Counted from the first letter of the stretch, positions 52,956 to 61,880 are shown. The stretch is 64,000 nt of DNA from Catellatospora bangladeshensis (GCF_016862575.1 NZ_BONF01000026.1:62001-126000), one strand, 5' to 3'. A program made the numbers and translations. Notes: generated by a model not told the origin, from the letters alone.

Positions 52956-53243
52956 TCACCGCGGGCAGTCCGGTGCCATGCAGTCGTAGCGCCGACCGTG
53001 AATACGCAGGTCGTTCGCGCTGATCTGGACGACGCTCAGGCGGGGGCGCATCGGGCCGGAGCGCCAGTACCGGAAGTCGGCGACGGCGGCGCGCACCGCG
53101 TCGGCCTCGGTCAACCGCGGCAGGACGAACTCGTGGGTGGCCGGATGAGACCAGTCCCGGCGCACCGCGTACAGCACCCGGCTGTCGCGCACGCTCTCCG
53201 ACAGCTCGCCATGCCGGGCCCTTACCGCCTGTAGGCGTTCCAC
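52956..53243 (-). CDS. SOS-regulated small hypothetical protein
   Basis: A 95-aa basic protein from GTG at 53243: MERLQAVRARHGELSESVRD, then RDWSHPATHEFVLPRLTEAD, AVADFRYWRSGPMRPRLSVV and RIHGRRYDCMAPDCPR at the end. The C-terminal CMAPDC may bind metal or form a disulfide. I do not recognise a family. Its promoter has a TATGGT -10 box (53297-53292) directly downstream of a perfect actinobacterial LexA box, so it should be induced by DNA damage. AAGGGTGG precedes the GTG. Confidence 0.7.
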   Translation of the reverse strand: MERLQAVRARHGELSESVRDSRVLYAVRRDWSHPATHEFVLPRLTEADAVRAAVADFRYWRSGPMRPRLSVVQISANDLRIHGRRYDCMAPDCPR

Positions 53244-53298
53244 GCGCTGACCACCCTTCGAAGTTCGGGCTGCTCAGAAGCCGGCAGCCACACCATAA

Positions 53299-53314
53299 TC
53301 GAACACTTGTTCGA
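53299..53314. promoter_or_regulatory. LexA-binding SOS box
   Basis: TCGAACACTTGTTCGA, a palindromic match to the actinobacterial SOS box TCGAAC-N4-GTTCGA. It sits against the -10 box of the 95-aa gene at 52956-53243. On the plus strand a TATGTT lies just downstream, 70 bp from the M20 gene, which has its own closer box. Confidence 0.88.
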
Positions 53315-53382
53315 ACGTCTATGTTAGCAGCGAACGCCGATTCCTGAACCGAATGTCCAAGACCGATCCGCGCCCCCCGGCC

Positions 53383-53388
53383 TAGGCT
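53383..53388 (+). promoter_or_regulatory. Leaderless -10 box of the amidohydrolase
   Basis: TAGGCT, 7 nt, then ATG at 53396. Confidence 0.55.
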
Positions 53389-53395
53389 GGCGGTC

Positions 53396-54628
53396 ATGGA
53401 ACCGGACCTGGCCGAACGGCTGCGCGACGTCTACCGCGACCTGCACACCCACCCGGAGCTGTCGTTCCAGGAGCGGCGCACCGCGCAGCTAGGCGCCGCG
53501 TGGCTGCGCGACCTCGGCTTCGAGGTGACGGAGCACGTCGGCACCACCGGCGTGGTCGGCGTGCTGGCCAACGGCACCGGCCCGACGGTGCTGCTGCGGG
53601 CCGACATGGACGCCCTGCCCGTGCAGGAGGCCACCGGGCTTCCCTACGCCAGCCAGGCCGAGGGCGTCATGCACGCCTGCGGCCACGACATGCACGTCAC
53701 CTGCCTGCTAGGCGCGGCCGCCGTCCTGGCCGCCTCGCGCGGGGACTGGACCGGGACCGTCGTGGCCGTGTTGCAGCCCGCCGAGGAGCTTGTCGCGGGC
53801 GCGTCGGCCATGGTGACCGACGGCCTGTTCGACCGGATCCCGCGGCCCGACGTGGTGCTGGGCCAGCACGTCGCCCCGATTCCGGCCGGCACCGTCGGCC
53901 TGCGCCCCGGCCCGGCCTTCGCGGCGACCGACTCGCTGCGGGTCACCCTGTACGGCACCGGCGGGCACGGGTCGCGGCCGGAGACCACCGTCGACCCCGT
54001 CGTCATGGCCGCCGCGACCGTCATGCGGCTGCAGGGCATCGTCGCCCGGGAGATCTCCGGCAACGACACCGCGGTGGTCACCGTCGGCGCCCTCAACGCC
54101 GGTTCGAAGAACAACATCATCCCGGACCGGGCCGAGCTGCTGCTGTCGGTCCGCACGTTCGACACGGTGGTACGCGAGCGCGTGCTGGCCGCGATCGAGC
54201 GCATCGTGCGGGCCGAGGCCCAGGCCTCCGGCGCGCCCCGGGAGCCGCAAATCGAGATCACCGAATCAGCACCGGCCGTGATCAACGACCCGGACGCCGC
54301 CGAGCGCATCCGTGCCGCGCTGGCCGGGGTCGTCGGCGCCGAACGCGTCCTGGACCCCGGCCCGGTGACCGGCAGCGAGGACGTCGGCGTGCTCGCCGCG
54401 GCAGCGGGCGCCCCGCTCGTGTTCTGGCTGCTCGGCGGTGCCGATCCGAGCGCGTTCGCCGGGGCCGGGGACCCTCGGGAGCTGGCCCGGGTCGCCGGGT
54501 CGCTGCCGTCGAACCACTCCCCGCGATACGCCCCGGTCGAGCAGCCCACGATCAGCGTGGGGGTCGCGGCGCTGGTGGCGGCCGCCCGGCAGTGGCTCGG
54601 CGGGAGCGGCGACAACGCGATGGCCTAG
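53396..54628 (+). CDS. M20 peptidase / amidohydrolase
   Basis: A 410-aa di-metal hydrolase of the M20D (hippurate hydrolase/IAA-amino acid hydrolase) type. Metal ligands are the Cys/His of HACGHDMHV, the Glu pair of VLQPAEELVAGA, the His in VLGQHVAPIPAG and a late NHSPRYAP. The dimerisation domain includes GTGGHGSRPETTVDPVVMAA. It would remove an acyl group from an N-acyl amino acid or similar amide in the cytoplasm. TAGGCT ends 7 nt before the ATG. It is monocistronic. Confidence 0.93.
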   Translation: MEPDLAERLRDVYRDLHTHPELSFQERRTAQLGAAWLRDLGFEVTEHVGTTGVVGVLANGTGPTVLLRADMDALPVQEATGLPYASQAEGVMHACGHDMHVTCLLGAAAVLAASRGDWTGTVVAVLQPAEELVAGASAMVTDGLFDRIPRPDVVLGQHVAPIPAGTVGLRPGPAFAATDSLRVTLYGTGGHGSRPETTVDPVVMAAATVMRLQGIVAREISGNDTAVVTVGALNAGSKNNIIPDRAELLLSVRTFDTVVRERVLAAIERIVRAEAQASGAPREPQIEITESAPAVINDPDAAERIRAALAGVVGAERVLDPGPVTGSEDVGVLAAAAGAPLVFWLLGGADPSAFAGAGDPRELARVAGSLPSNHSPRYAPVEQPTISVGVAALVAAARQWLGGSGDNAMA

Positions 54629-54687
54629 GCGGTGCCGCACGGCGCCGGGCACGGTTGCCGGACTCCGCCGTGGGGTAGGCGACGCCC

Positions 54688-55257
54688 ATGACGAGTGTCG
54701 AGGTGGAGGGCTATCCGGAGCCGCCGGCCGTGGCCGGCGAGGCGGAGACGCTGCTGGGTTCGCTGGAGCGGCAGCGGGCCACGTTCGCGTGGAAGTGCGC
54801 CGACCTGGACGGCACCGCTCTGCGGGCGAGCGTCGGCGCCTCGGCGATGACGCTGGGCGGGCTGCTCAAGCACCTGGCCTACATGGAGGACGTCAACTTC
54901 ACCGGTGACCTGGCCGGAGCGCCCCTGCCGTCGCCGTGGGCCGAGGCGGAGCTGACCGCCGGGCCGGGCTGGGAGTGGCGCTCCGCCGCCGCCGACACCG
55001 CCGAGGACCTCTACGAACTGTGGGAGCAGGCCGTCGCCCGGTCCCGGCAGGTGGTCGCGGCCGTCCTCGCACAGACCGGAGTGGACACCGTATACACCGC
55101 GCCGGACGGCACGCTGCTGACCATGCGGCGGCTGCTGGTCGCCATGATCGAGGAGTACGCCCGGCACACCGGCCACGCCGACCTCATCCGGGAGACGATC
55201 GACGGCCGGGTGGGCGAGGACCCGCCCGGAGCCGCGTACGACTACCGGCTCCCGTAG
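54688..55257 (+). CDS. DinB/DUF664-family protein
   Basis: A 189-aa protein of the DinB-like DUF664 family. MTLGGLLKHLAYMEDVNFTG carries the first conserved His, and RRLLVAMIEEYARHTGHADL with LIRETIDGR carries the pair of C-terminal His, forming a probable metal site. These proteins may be thiol-dependent transferases or metal-binding; the exact activity is unknown. It lies 59 bp after the amidohydrolase on the same strand. Confidence 0.85.
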   Translation: MTSVEVEGYPEPPAVAGEAETLLGSLERQRATFAWKCADLDGTALRASVGASAMTLGGLLKHLAYMEDVNFTGDLAGAPLPSPWAEAELTAGPGWEWRSAAADTAEDLYELWEQAVARSRQVVAAVLAQTGVDTVYTAPDGTLLTMRRLLVAMIEEYARHTGHADLIRETIDGRVGEDPPGAAYDYRLP

Positions 55258-55262
55258 CCCGC

Positions 55263-55726
55263 TCACAGCAGCGCGAACCCTCGCGACTCCGTCACCTCGA
55301 TCGGGATCCGCGTGCCGTAGCGCTTCGGCAGCTCGATCCGGGCCCGCTCGACCTGCTCGACGCCGACCGTCACCCCGGAGCCGTCGTAGCGCGGGCCGGT
55401 CTCGTGCACGGTTATCCCCCGCTCGCGCCAGTAAGCCGTGTCGTCGCTGATCCGCCTGGACAGCGCCAGCAGGTCCGCCTGGCTGTGGTCGGCGTCGCGC
55501 AGGTAGAGGCATGGTCGAGCGCACCGATGCTGCCGTACATGGTGGGCCCGGCCGTCTCGATCGGGCTCGGCGCGGGCGCGGGTGACGCGCAGCCCGTGGT
55601 GGCCGGCCCGCCGGCGCCGGCCGAGCCGCCGTCCTGCCCACCGGCACAGCCGGTCAGAGCGGCGGCCAGGGCCAGCGAGGCGATGAGCAGCGCCGTCCCG
55701 CAGCGGGTGACCCGATGAGTCGTCAT
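55263..55726 (-). pseudogene. Lipoprotein gene with a mid-gene frameshift
   Basis: The ATG at 55726 opens a lipoprotein (MTTHRVTRCGTALLIASLAL, lipobox ALTGC) followed by a Gly/Ala/Pro-rich linker to MYGSIGALDHA. The frame then shifts at about 55505-55515, and LYLRDADHSQADLLALSRRI to RYGTRIPIEVTESRGFALL continues in another frame to the stop at 55263. Both halves look coding, so this is one gene carrying a single frameshift or a sequencing error. No family recognised. Confidence 0.7.
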
Positions 55727-55872
55727 AGTCCTGAAGACGCGCCGACCGGAACACAGGTTGCCGAGTGCCCGGATCCGACGTGGATGCGAGGAGATGTCAC
55801 TACCGAATTCCTACGGCGTGTCGGAGGTCGGGCCGTTTAGGGCTATTTCATCATCTCTTGGTGGGTTCTCAG

Positions 55873-56784
55873 ATGAACAGGAGGGTCAGGCGCGTGCTCG
55901 GCAGCGTGGCGGGCCGCGCGTCGCTGATCGTCGCGGTGCTGGCGGCCGGAATGGTCGTCGCGTTCGGCGGCGCGTCCGAGGGGAGGCCGCCGGTGCTGGT
56001 CGGCGCCGGTGACATCGCCAGCTGCACCAGCAAGGGGGACGAGATCACCGCGAAGCTGCTCGACGACATCCCGGGGACCGTGTTCACCCTGGGCGACAAC
56101 GCCTACATGGACGGCTCCGCGAAGCAGTTCCGCCGCTGCTACGACCCCAACTGGGGACGCCACCGCGACCGCACCCGCCCCGTCCTGGGCAACCACGACC
56201 TGCGCAGGTCCGACGGCAAGGCCTACTACGACTACTTCGGCGCCGACGTCGGCAGGCACGGCGAGGGCTGGTACGCCTACCACGTCGCGGGCTGGCAGGT
56301 GCTCGTCCTCAACAGCCAGTGCGACCAGGTCGCCTGCGGGCCGGACTCGCCGCAGGCCCGGTGGCTCGAAGAGGTCCTCGACCGCGAACCGGCCCGGTGC
56401 ACCGTCGCGATGTGGCACCACCCGCTGTTCACCTCGGGCGGCAAGCACACGGCCGAGCCGCGGATGCGCCCGCTCTACCAGATCCTCTACGACCGCGGGG
56501 CCGAGCTGGTGCTCACCGCGCACAACCACAACTACGAGCGCTTCGCGCCGCAGGATCCCGCCGGGGTCCGTGACGACGGCCGGGGCATCCGCCAGTTCGT
56601 CGTCGGCACCGGCGGAGCGAGCCTCTACCGGTTCGGCGACGAGGTCGCCGTCAACTCCGAGTCCCGCGACGACCGGACCTACGGCGTGCTCAAGCTGACC
56701 CTGGAGCCGGACTCCTACCGCTGGCAGTTCATCGGCCAGCCCGGTGCGGCCTTCACCGACTCGGGGTCGGGCACCTGCCACTGA
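55873..56784 (+). CDS. Exported or membrane-anchored metallophosphoesterase
   Basis: A 303-aa phosphoesterase. The ATG at 55873 starts MNRRVRRVLGSVAGRASLIV, an N-terminal hydrophobic helix that is a signal or anchor. The di-metal site is complete: GAGDIASCTSKGDE, TLGDNAYMDGSAKQF, RPVLGNHDLRRSDGKAYYDY, VAMWHHPLFTSGGKHT and LTAHNHNYERFAPQ. The layout is that of purple acid phosphatase-like enzymes. It should hydrolyse phosphoesters outside the cell. It is convergent with the M56 peptidase, 12 bp apart. Confidence 0.92.
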   Translation: MNRRVRRVLGSVAGRASLIVAVLAAGMVVAFGGASEGRPPVLVGAGDIASCTSKGDEITAKLLDDIPGTVFTLGDNAYMDGSAKQFRRCYDPNWGRHRDRTRPVLGNHDLRRSDGKAYYDYFGADVGRHGEGWYAYHVAGWQVLVLNSQCDQVACGPDSPQARWLEEVLDREPARCTVAMWHHPLFTSGGKHTAEPRMRPLYQILYDRGAELVLTAHNHNYERFAPQDPAGVRDDGRGIRQFVVGTGGASLYRFGDEVAVNSESRDDRTYGVLKLTLEPDSYRWQFIGQPGAAFTDSGSGTCH

Positions 56785-56796
56785 CGCGCGCGAGCC

Positions 56797-57690
56797 TCAG
56801 CCGAGCATGCCCAGCCAGGCGCCGGCCACCCCGGCGAACTCGACCGCGGCCGCCGCCGTGGCTGCCAGCAGCGCCAACGACAGCACGGTGACCCCGGCCA
56901 GCGCCGGCCAGCGGCTGGGCTGGCGCGGCCCCTGCATCGCCATGACCCGCTCGACCGCGCCCGACCCGCTCATGCCCATCGCGGGCGCGACCTGCCTGCG
57001 GTGACCGGCGAGCGACGCCTTCGCCACAGCCCGCGCCACCAGGCGCCGGTCGCCGACGACCGCCGCGGCCTCCTCGTCGGCCCACCGCTCCACCAGGCGG
57101 CCGACCAGCCCCGCCATCGGAGCCAGCAGCGGATTCAGCGCGGCCGACCAGCTCGCGGCCGTGACCCACCGGTGGTGACGACACCGCAGGTGGGCGTTCT
57201 CGTGGGCGAACAGCACCCGCTGCTCGGCGGGGCTCAGCGCCCGCAGCATCCCAGATGTGACCAGGATGTGCCCCGGCCTGCCCGGCACCGCCACCGCGAA
57301 CGGCTCCGCCCAGTCTGCGACCACGAGCCCGGCGTGCGGTCGGCCCGCCTCGCGCAGTTCGCGCAGCACGCGTCGGCGCAACAGGATCTCGCGGATCAGG
57401 CGCACCGCGCCGGTCAGCAGCGCCAGCGCCGCGATCAGCGCGACCAGGCCCGGCACCGGCTTGGGCAGCCCGAGTTCCGGGCGGTCGTCGAACCGCCACA
57501 GCGGCGGCAGGTCGTCGAACAGCGTCAGTGCGAGCAGCGCCAGGCAGCACACGTACCCACCGGCCGCCGCGGCGGCGGCGACGGCGACGGTCCGGGCGGC
57601 GGCGGACGGCGCGACCCGGCCCGCCATGAGCCGCGACGCGTACGGCAGCAGCGCCGACAGCAGCAGCGGCAGGTAGACCCAGGTCGTCAC
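56797..57690 (-). CDS. M56 (BlaR1-like) membrane peptidase
   Basis: A 297-aa membrane protein. The GTG at 57690 overlaps the BlaI-like stop (GTGA). It has TM helices at about 5-20, 34-56, 78-100 and the C-terminus, and a zinc site HENAH in RVLFAHENAHLRCRHHRWVT with a later Glu in VERWADEEAAAVVGDR. This is the peptidase half of BlaR1/MecR1-type systems without a penicillin sensor domain. It probably controls the BlaI-like repressor encoded just upstream by cleaving it. The signal is unknown. Confidence 0.9.
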   Translation of the reverse strand: MTTWVYLPLLLSALLPYASRLMAGRVAPSAAARTVAVAAAAAAGGYVCCLALLALTLFDDLPPLWRFDDRPELGLPKPVPGLVALIAALALLTGAVRLIREILLRRRVLRELREAGRPHAGLVVADWAEPFAVAVPGRPGHILVTSGMLRALSPAEQRVLFAHENAHLRCRHHRWVTAASWSAALNPLLAPMAGLVGRLVERWADEEAAAVVGDRRLVARAVAKASLAGHRRQVAPAMGMSGSGAVERVMAMQGPRQPSRWPALAGVTVLSLALLAATAAAAVEFAGVAGAWLGMLG

Positions 57691-58067
57691 GGTTCCACCG
57701 GGGACATGTCGGACAGCAGCCGCCGCAGCACCTGCGCCTCGGCGTCGTCGAGGGTCTCGGCGAACCGCTGCAGCGTGAGCCGCCGGTCGCCGACCCCGCT
57801 GAGCGTGGCGCGCAGCTGGGCGGCGGCCGCGTCGGCCTCGCTGCGCACGGGCTCGTACGCGTGCGCCCGGCCCACCCGCCTGCGCCGCACCAGCTGCTTG
57901 TCCACAAGCCGGATGAGGATCGTCTGCACCGTGTTGTACGCGGGCGCGTGTTCGAGCCGCGCCTGCACCTCGGCAGGGGTCATCGACCGGCCGCCCGCCC
58001 ACAGGACGTTCATAACCTGGCCCTCAAGCTCGCCGGAGGCGCGTCTGCGCCCGTCGCCGTCATTCAT
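57687..58067 (-). CDS. BlaI/MecI-family repressor
   Basis: A 126-aa winged-helix repressor: GELEGQVMNVLWAGGRSMTP, AYNTVQTILIRLVDKQLVRR and a C-terminal dimerisation helix ending LRRLLSDMSPVEP. It pairs with the M56 peptidase downstream (GTGA overlap). The targets of such pairs in actinomycetes vary (antibiotic, respiratory or envelope genes); no beta-lactamase is nearby. GGAG precedes the ATG. Confidence 0.92.
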   Translation of the reverse strand: MNDGDGRRRASGELEGQVMNVLWAGGRSMTPAEVQARLEHAPAYNTVQTILIRLVDKQLVRRRRVGRAHAYEPVRSEADAAAAQLRATLSGVGDRRLTLQRFAETLDDAEAQVLRRLLSDMSPVEP

Positions 58068-58156
58068 CTCCGAACCGTCCAGGCGCTGGTGTCGTCGGGT
58101 TCCGCTGTGCGCTCACCGGGGACAACGACGGCGGCGCGGAACTGTTCTGCGGGCGG

Positions 58157-59197
58157 TCACTCGGCACCGGCGGGCAGCGCGTGCGCCGGTCCGCTGACGG
58201 TGAGCGCGACGCGGGTCCCCGGGCTGAACTCCCTCGGGTCGTCGAGCAGCCGCGCGGTGACCGGCGTCCCGTCGTCGAGGGTCAGGTCCAGCACCGCGTC
58301 GTGGCCGTGGAACAGGTGGCGGCGCACGGTGGCGGGCACCGCGGCGGCCGCGTCGCCGGGTGGCAGGACCCGGATCTGCTCGGGCCGCACCAGCACGGTC
58401 GTGGTGCCGGTGCACGGCTGGTGCAGGTCGAGCGCACCGAGCGGGGTACGCGCGCCGCCGCCGTCCGCCGTCGCGGTGAGCAGCACGGCGTCGCCGACGA
58501 ACGCGGCGACCCACGGGTCGGCGGGCGTGCGGTAAACCTGCAGCGGGGTGCCCTGCTGCCGGACCCGGCCCCGGTGCATGACCACGACCTGGTCGGCCAT
58601 GGACAGCGCCTCGCCCTGGTCGTGGGTGACCAGGACAGCGGTGGCCCCGTCGGCGTGCAGCGCGGCGCGTACGTCGGCCCGCACCTCGGCGCGCAGCCCG
58701 GCGTCGAGCGCACTGAACGGCTCGTCGAGCAGGACCAGCCGGGGTCGGGGCGCGAGCGCCCTGGCCACCGCGACGCGCTGCTGCTGCCCGCCGGACAGCT
58801 GGTGGGGCAGGCGGCTGCCGTATCCGGCGAGCCCGACCAGCTCCAGGACCTCGTCGATGCGGCCGGCGCGGCGGGCGGCGGCGTCGAGCCCGTAGCCGAC
58901 ATTGCCGGCGACGTCGAGGTGCGGGAACAGGGCGCCGTCCTGCGGCACCACGGCCACGCCGCGCCGGTGGGCCGGGACGTGCGCGCGGGGTCCGGACACC
59001 GGCCGGTCGCCGAGGGCGATCTCACCGGCGTCGAGGCGCTCGAACCCGGCGACGCAGCGCAGCAGGGTGGTCTTGCCGCAGCCGGAGGGGCCGAGCACCG
59101 CGGTGAGCGTCCCGCCGGGCACTGCCAGGTCGGCCCCGTCGAGGGCCTTCACCTGCCCGAACGCCTTGTGTGCGGCGCGGACGACGAGTGCGTTCAC
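58157..59197 (-). CDS. ABC transporter ATPase (iron/spermidine-type)
   Basis: A 346-aa ATPase. Walker A is GPSGCGKTT, Q-loop VVPQDGALF, signature LSGGQQQRVAVARAL, Walker B LVLLDEPFSALDAGLRAE and the switch His in VTHDQGEALSM. The C-terminal TOBE-like domain has TTVLVRPEQIRVLPP. The GTG at 59197 overlaps the permease stop (GTGA). With the permease and binding protein it forms a Fe(III)-type (FbpABC/FutABC) importer. It is the last gene of the operon. Confidence 0.93.
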   Translation of the reverse strand: MNALVVRAAHKAFGQVKALDGADLAVPGGTLTAVLGPSGCGKTTLLRCVAGFERLDAGEIALGDRPVSGPRAHVPAHRRGVAVVPQDGALFPHLDVAGNVGYGLDAAARRAGRIDEVLELVGLAGYGSRLPHQLSGGQQQRVAVARALAPRPRLVLLDEPFSALDAGLRAEVRADVRAALHADGATAVLVTHDQGEALSMADQVVVMHRGRVRQQGTPLQVYRTPADPWVAAFVGDAVLLTATADGGGARTPLGALDLHQPCTGTTTVLVRPEQIRVLPPGDAAAAVPATVRRHLFHGHDAVLDLTLDDGTPVTARLLDDPREFSPGTRVALTVSGPAHALPAGAE

Positions 59198-60798
59198 GGT
59201 CTGCCTCCGGGGGTGAGGGCGCGGCGGGCGAGCACCAGCACCGGTGCCGCCGACAGGAGGACCAGCAGCGCCGCGTACGGCGAGGCGGCGGCGTAGGCGG
59301 CCACGGAGGTGTGCGTCCACAGCTCGGTGGCCAGGGTGTCCATGCCGGTGGGCCGCAGCAGCAGGGTGGCCGGGAGTTCTTTCATGCAGGTGAGGAACAC
59401 CAGTGCCGCGCCCGCGCCGATGCCGGGCAGGGTCAGCGGCAGGGTGACGGTGCGCAGCACCGTCCACGGCCCGCGGCCGAGCGAGCGGGCGGCCTCCTCC
59501 AGGCTGGGCGGGGACTGGGCGGCGGCCGCGGCGACCGCGCCCACGGCCAGCGGCAGGAACAGGGTGGCGTACGCCAGCGCGAGCAGCCACTGCGTCTGGT
59601 AGAGCGGGTAGGCGACGTTGATGCCGAAGAACACCAGCGACAGCCCGACGACGAGGCCGGGCAACGCGTGGGTGAGGTAGGTCAGCCGGTCGAGCACCGC
59701 CGCCAGCGGGCCGGGCGCGCGGGCGGCCAGCAGCCCGATCGGCAGGGCCAGCAGCATGGTCAGCGCGGCGCCGAGCGCGGACACGCCCATCGAGTTGCCG
59801 GCCGCGGTGGCGATCTCGGCGAGCGAGCCCGGCCGGGACACACCTTCGGCCGTCCAGTGCACGAGCGCGGCGGCCGGCACGGCGAAGCTGCCGGCGGCGA
59901 CGGCGGCCATCGCGAGCAGCGCCGGTGCCCGCCACGGGCCGAGCCGCAGGATGTGCGGCGGGCGGCGCGCTCCGGCGCCGACCTTGGCGTATCGGGTGTC
60001 GTGGCGGCGTACGGCCAGCTCGGCGCCGAGGATGACGAGGGTGACCGCGACCAGCGCGGTCGCCTGCACCAGTGCTCCGGTGCGGTCGAACCCGAGGTCG
60101 AACGAGGTGAACACGGCGCGGGTGAAGGTGTTGACGCGCAGCAGCGCGACGGCGCCGAAGTCGGACAGCACGTAGAGGGCGACGAGCAGCCCGCCGGCGA
60201 CGACGGCCGGGCGGATCTGGCGCAGGGTGACGCCGGTGAAGGTGCGCCAGGCGCCGCGGCCCAGCGACTGCGACACCTCCTCAGTGGCGGGGTCGACGCT
60301 GATCAGCGCCGCGGCCGCCGGCAGGTAGACGTAGGGGTACGAGCAGAAGGTCAGCACCAGCGCGGTGGGCCAGAAGCCGTGGAAGCCGTCGACGATGGAC
60401 ACCCAGCCGAACGCGGCGACGTAGGTCGGCATGGCCAGCGGCAGTGCCGCGACGACGCCGAACGTGCGCCGCAGGGGCAGGTCGGTGCGGGTGACCAGGT
60501 AGGCCGCGCCGACGCCGAGCAGCAGGCAGCCGGCGGTGACGACCGCGGCCAGCGACAGGCTGACGGCGGCCAGGTCGAGCGTGGTGCCGGTGAGCAGTTC
60601 GGCGCGGATGCGCGCGCCGCCCGCCTCGGTGGTGCGTACGCCCAGGTAGACCAGCGGGATCAGCGCGACGGCGACGGCCGCCAGGCTGCCGGCGAGCAGC
60701 GCCGGGCGCGGGGCGAGCCGCCGCAGCCGGTGGCGGACGCCGCGCGGGGCGGGCGCGCCGGTGCGCGCCCGCCGTCCGGTTGCGGTGGGGGTGTTCAG
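59194..60798 (-). CDS. Fe(III)-type ABC transporter permease (FbpB-like) with non-canonical start
   Basis: A 534-aa permease with two fused membrane halves of about six helices each (total about twelve), typical for FbpB/AfuB. EAA loops are ATEEVSQSLGRGAWRTFTGV and PPSLEEAARSLGRGPWTVLR. No ATG, GTG or TTG lies in frame before residue 123 (ATG at 60432), yet the preceding 122 codons encode clear coding sequence, including ALLAGSLAAVAVALIPLVYL and a second helix. The likely start is a CTG at 60798, overlapping the TGA of the binding-protein gene, so translation would be coupled. A sequence error near the start is the alternative. Confidence 0.85.
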   Translation of the reverse strand: MNTPTATGRRARTGAPAPRGVRHRLRRLAPRPALLAGSLAAVAVALIPLVYLGVRTTEAGGARIRAELLTGTTLDLAAVSLSLAAVVTAGCLLLGVGAAYLVTRTDLPLRRTFGVVAALPLAMPTYVAAFGWVSIVDGFHGFWPTALVLTFCSYPYVYLPAAAALISVDPATEEVSQSLGRGAWRTFTGVTLRQIRPAVVAGGLLVALYVLSDFGAVALLRVNTFTRAVFTSFDLGFDRTGALVQATALVAVTLVILGAELAVRRHDTRYAKVGAGARRPPHILRLGPWRAPALLAMAAVAAGSFAVPAAALVHWTAEGVSRPGSLAEIATAAGNSMGVSALGAALTMLLALPIGLLAARAPGPLAAVLDRLTYLTHALPGLVVGLSLVFFGINVAYPLYQTQWLLALAYATLFLPLAVGAVAAAAAQSPPSLEEAARSLGRGPWTVLRTVTLPLTLPGIGAGAALVFLTCMKELPATLLLRPTGMDTLATELWTHTSVAAYAAASPYAALLVLLSAAPVLVLARRALTPGGRP

Positions 60799-61880
60799 GA
60801 GGTCAGCCCCGAACTCTTGATCATCCCGACGGAGGCGGCGAGGGTGTCGAGGTCGTTGAGGTCGATCGGCGGGATCTTCAGGTCGGCCAGCACGGGCAGG
60901 CCGGGGGCGGCGGGCACCCCCGCGATCAGCGGGTACTCGAACGTCTTGGTCGCGAAGTAGGTCTGGCCGTCGGCGCCGAGCAGGTAGTCCATGAACTGCC
61001 TGGCCTTGTCGTTGCCGGTGGCCTTCTTCAGCAGGCCGAGGCCGGAGACGTTGAGCAGGCCGCCGGTGTCGCCGTCGCCGAAGTAGTGCAGCTTGACCTT
61101 GAGCTGGTCGGGGCTGACGCCGAGCTCGGCCGCCTTCTCGAACAGGTAGTAGTGGTTGACCAGGCCCGCCGCGAGCTTGCCGTCGTTGATCTCGCCGACG
61201 ATGACGATGTTGTTGTCGCGGATCTGCGGCTCGTTGGCCTTGATCGCGCCGAGGAACTCCTTGGCCTTGGCGTCACCGTGCTGCACCCGCATGGCGGTGA
61301 CGAACGTCTGAAACGAGGCGTTGGTGGGCGCGACGCCCAGCCGGCCCTTCCACTGCGGCCCGGTCACGTCCAGCACCGACTTGGGCAGCTCCGCGGGCTT
61401 GACCTGGTCGGCGTTGTACGCGAAGACCCGCAGCCGCCCGGTCACGCCGACCCACTGGCCGCCGGTGTGCTGGTAGGGGGCGGGGACCTTGGCGAGCAGC
61501 TCGGCCGGGAGCTGGGCGAGCAGCCCCGCCTTGGCGACGGCGCCGAGGGCCCCGGCGTCCTGGGAGAGGAACACGTCGGCGGGGGACTTGTCGCCCTCCT
61601 CCTGCAGCTGCGCGGCCATCTGCGCGGTGGTGCCGTAGCGCACGTCGACGGTGATGCCGGTCTTCTTGGTGAACTCGTCGATCAGCGGCTGGACCAGTGT
61701 CTGGGTGCGTCCGCTGTAGACGGTGACGTCCTTGGGCTCGCTGCCCGAGCAGGCGGTGAGGCCCGCGGCGAGGAACACGGCCGCGGCGAGGAAGGCGGCC
61801 GTGCCCGTGCGGGGTGCGGCCTTGCGCGGGGCACCGTTACCGATCGTCGAGGCGGTGCTGCGCCGGAGATTGGTACGCAC
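60795..61880 (-). CDS. Iron(III)-type periplasmic binding lipoprotein
   Basis: A 361-aa binding protein. GTG at 61880 follows AGGAGACGGC. A long basic N-terminal leader, then a helix and lipobox LTAC (VFLAAGLTACSGSEPKDVTV). Mature motifs of iron-binding Fbp/FutA proteins are VTVYSGRTQTLVQPLIDEFT, SPADVFLSQDAGALGAVAKA, GRLRVFAYNAD and VNHYYLFEKAAEL, with two adjacent Tyr as probable metal ligands. It would bind Fe(III) and feed the permease and ATPase below. Two iron-box-like sequences upstream (61917-61955) support control by an IdeR/DmdR regulator. Confidence 0.93.
   Translation of the reverse strand: MRTNLRRSTASTIGNGAPRKAAPRTGTAAFLAAAVFLAAGLTACSGSEPKDVTVYSGRTQTLVQPLIDEFTKKTGITVDVRYGTTAQMAAQLQEEGDKSPADVFLSQDAGALGAVAKAGLLAQLPAELLAKVPAPYQHTGGQWVGVTGRLRVFAYNADQVKPAELPKSVLDVTGPQWKGRLGVAPTNASFQTFVTAMRVQHGDAKAKEFLGAIKANEPQIRDNNIVIVGEINDGKLAAGLVNHYYLFEKAAELGVSPDQLKVKLHYFGDGDTGGLLNVSGLGLLKKATGNDKARQFMDYLLGADGQTYFATKTFEYPLIAGVPAAPGLPVLADLKIPPIDLNDLDTLAASVGMIKSSGLTS

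Noticed and set aside
56797-58067. Beta-lactam resistance regulation
   Set aside because: The BlaI/M56 pair lacks a penicillin-sensing domain and no beta-lactamase or PBP gene is adjacent, so the resistance label is not supported.
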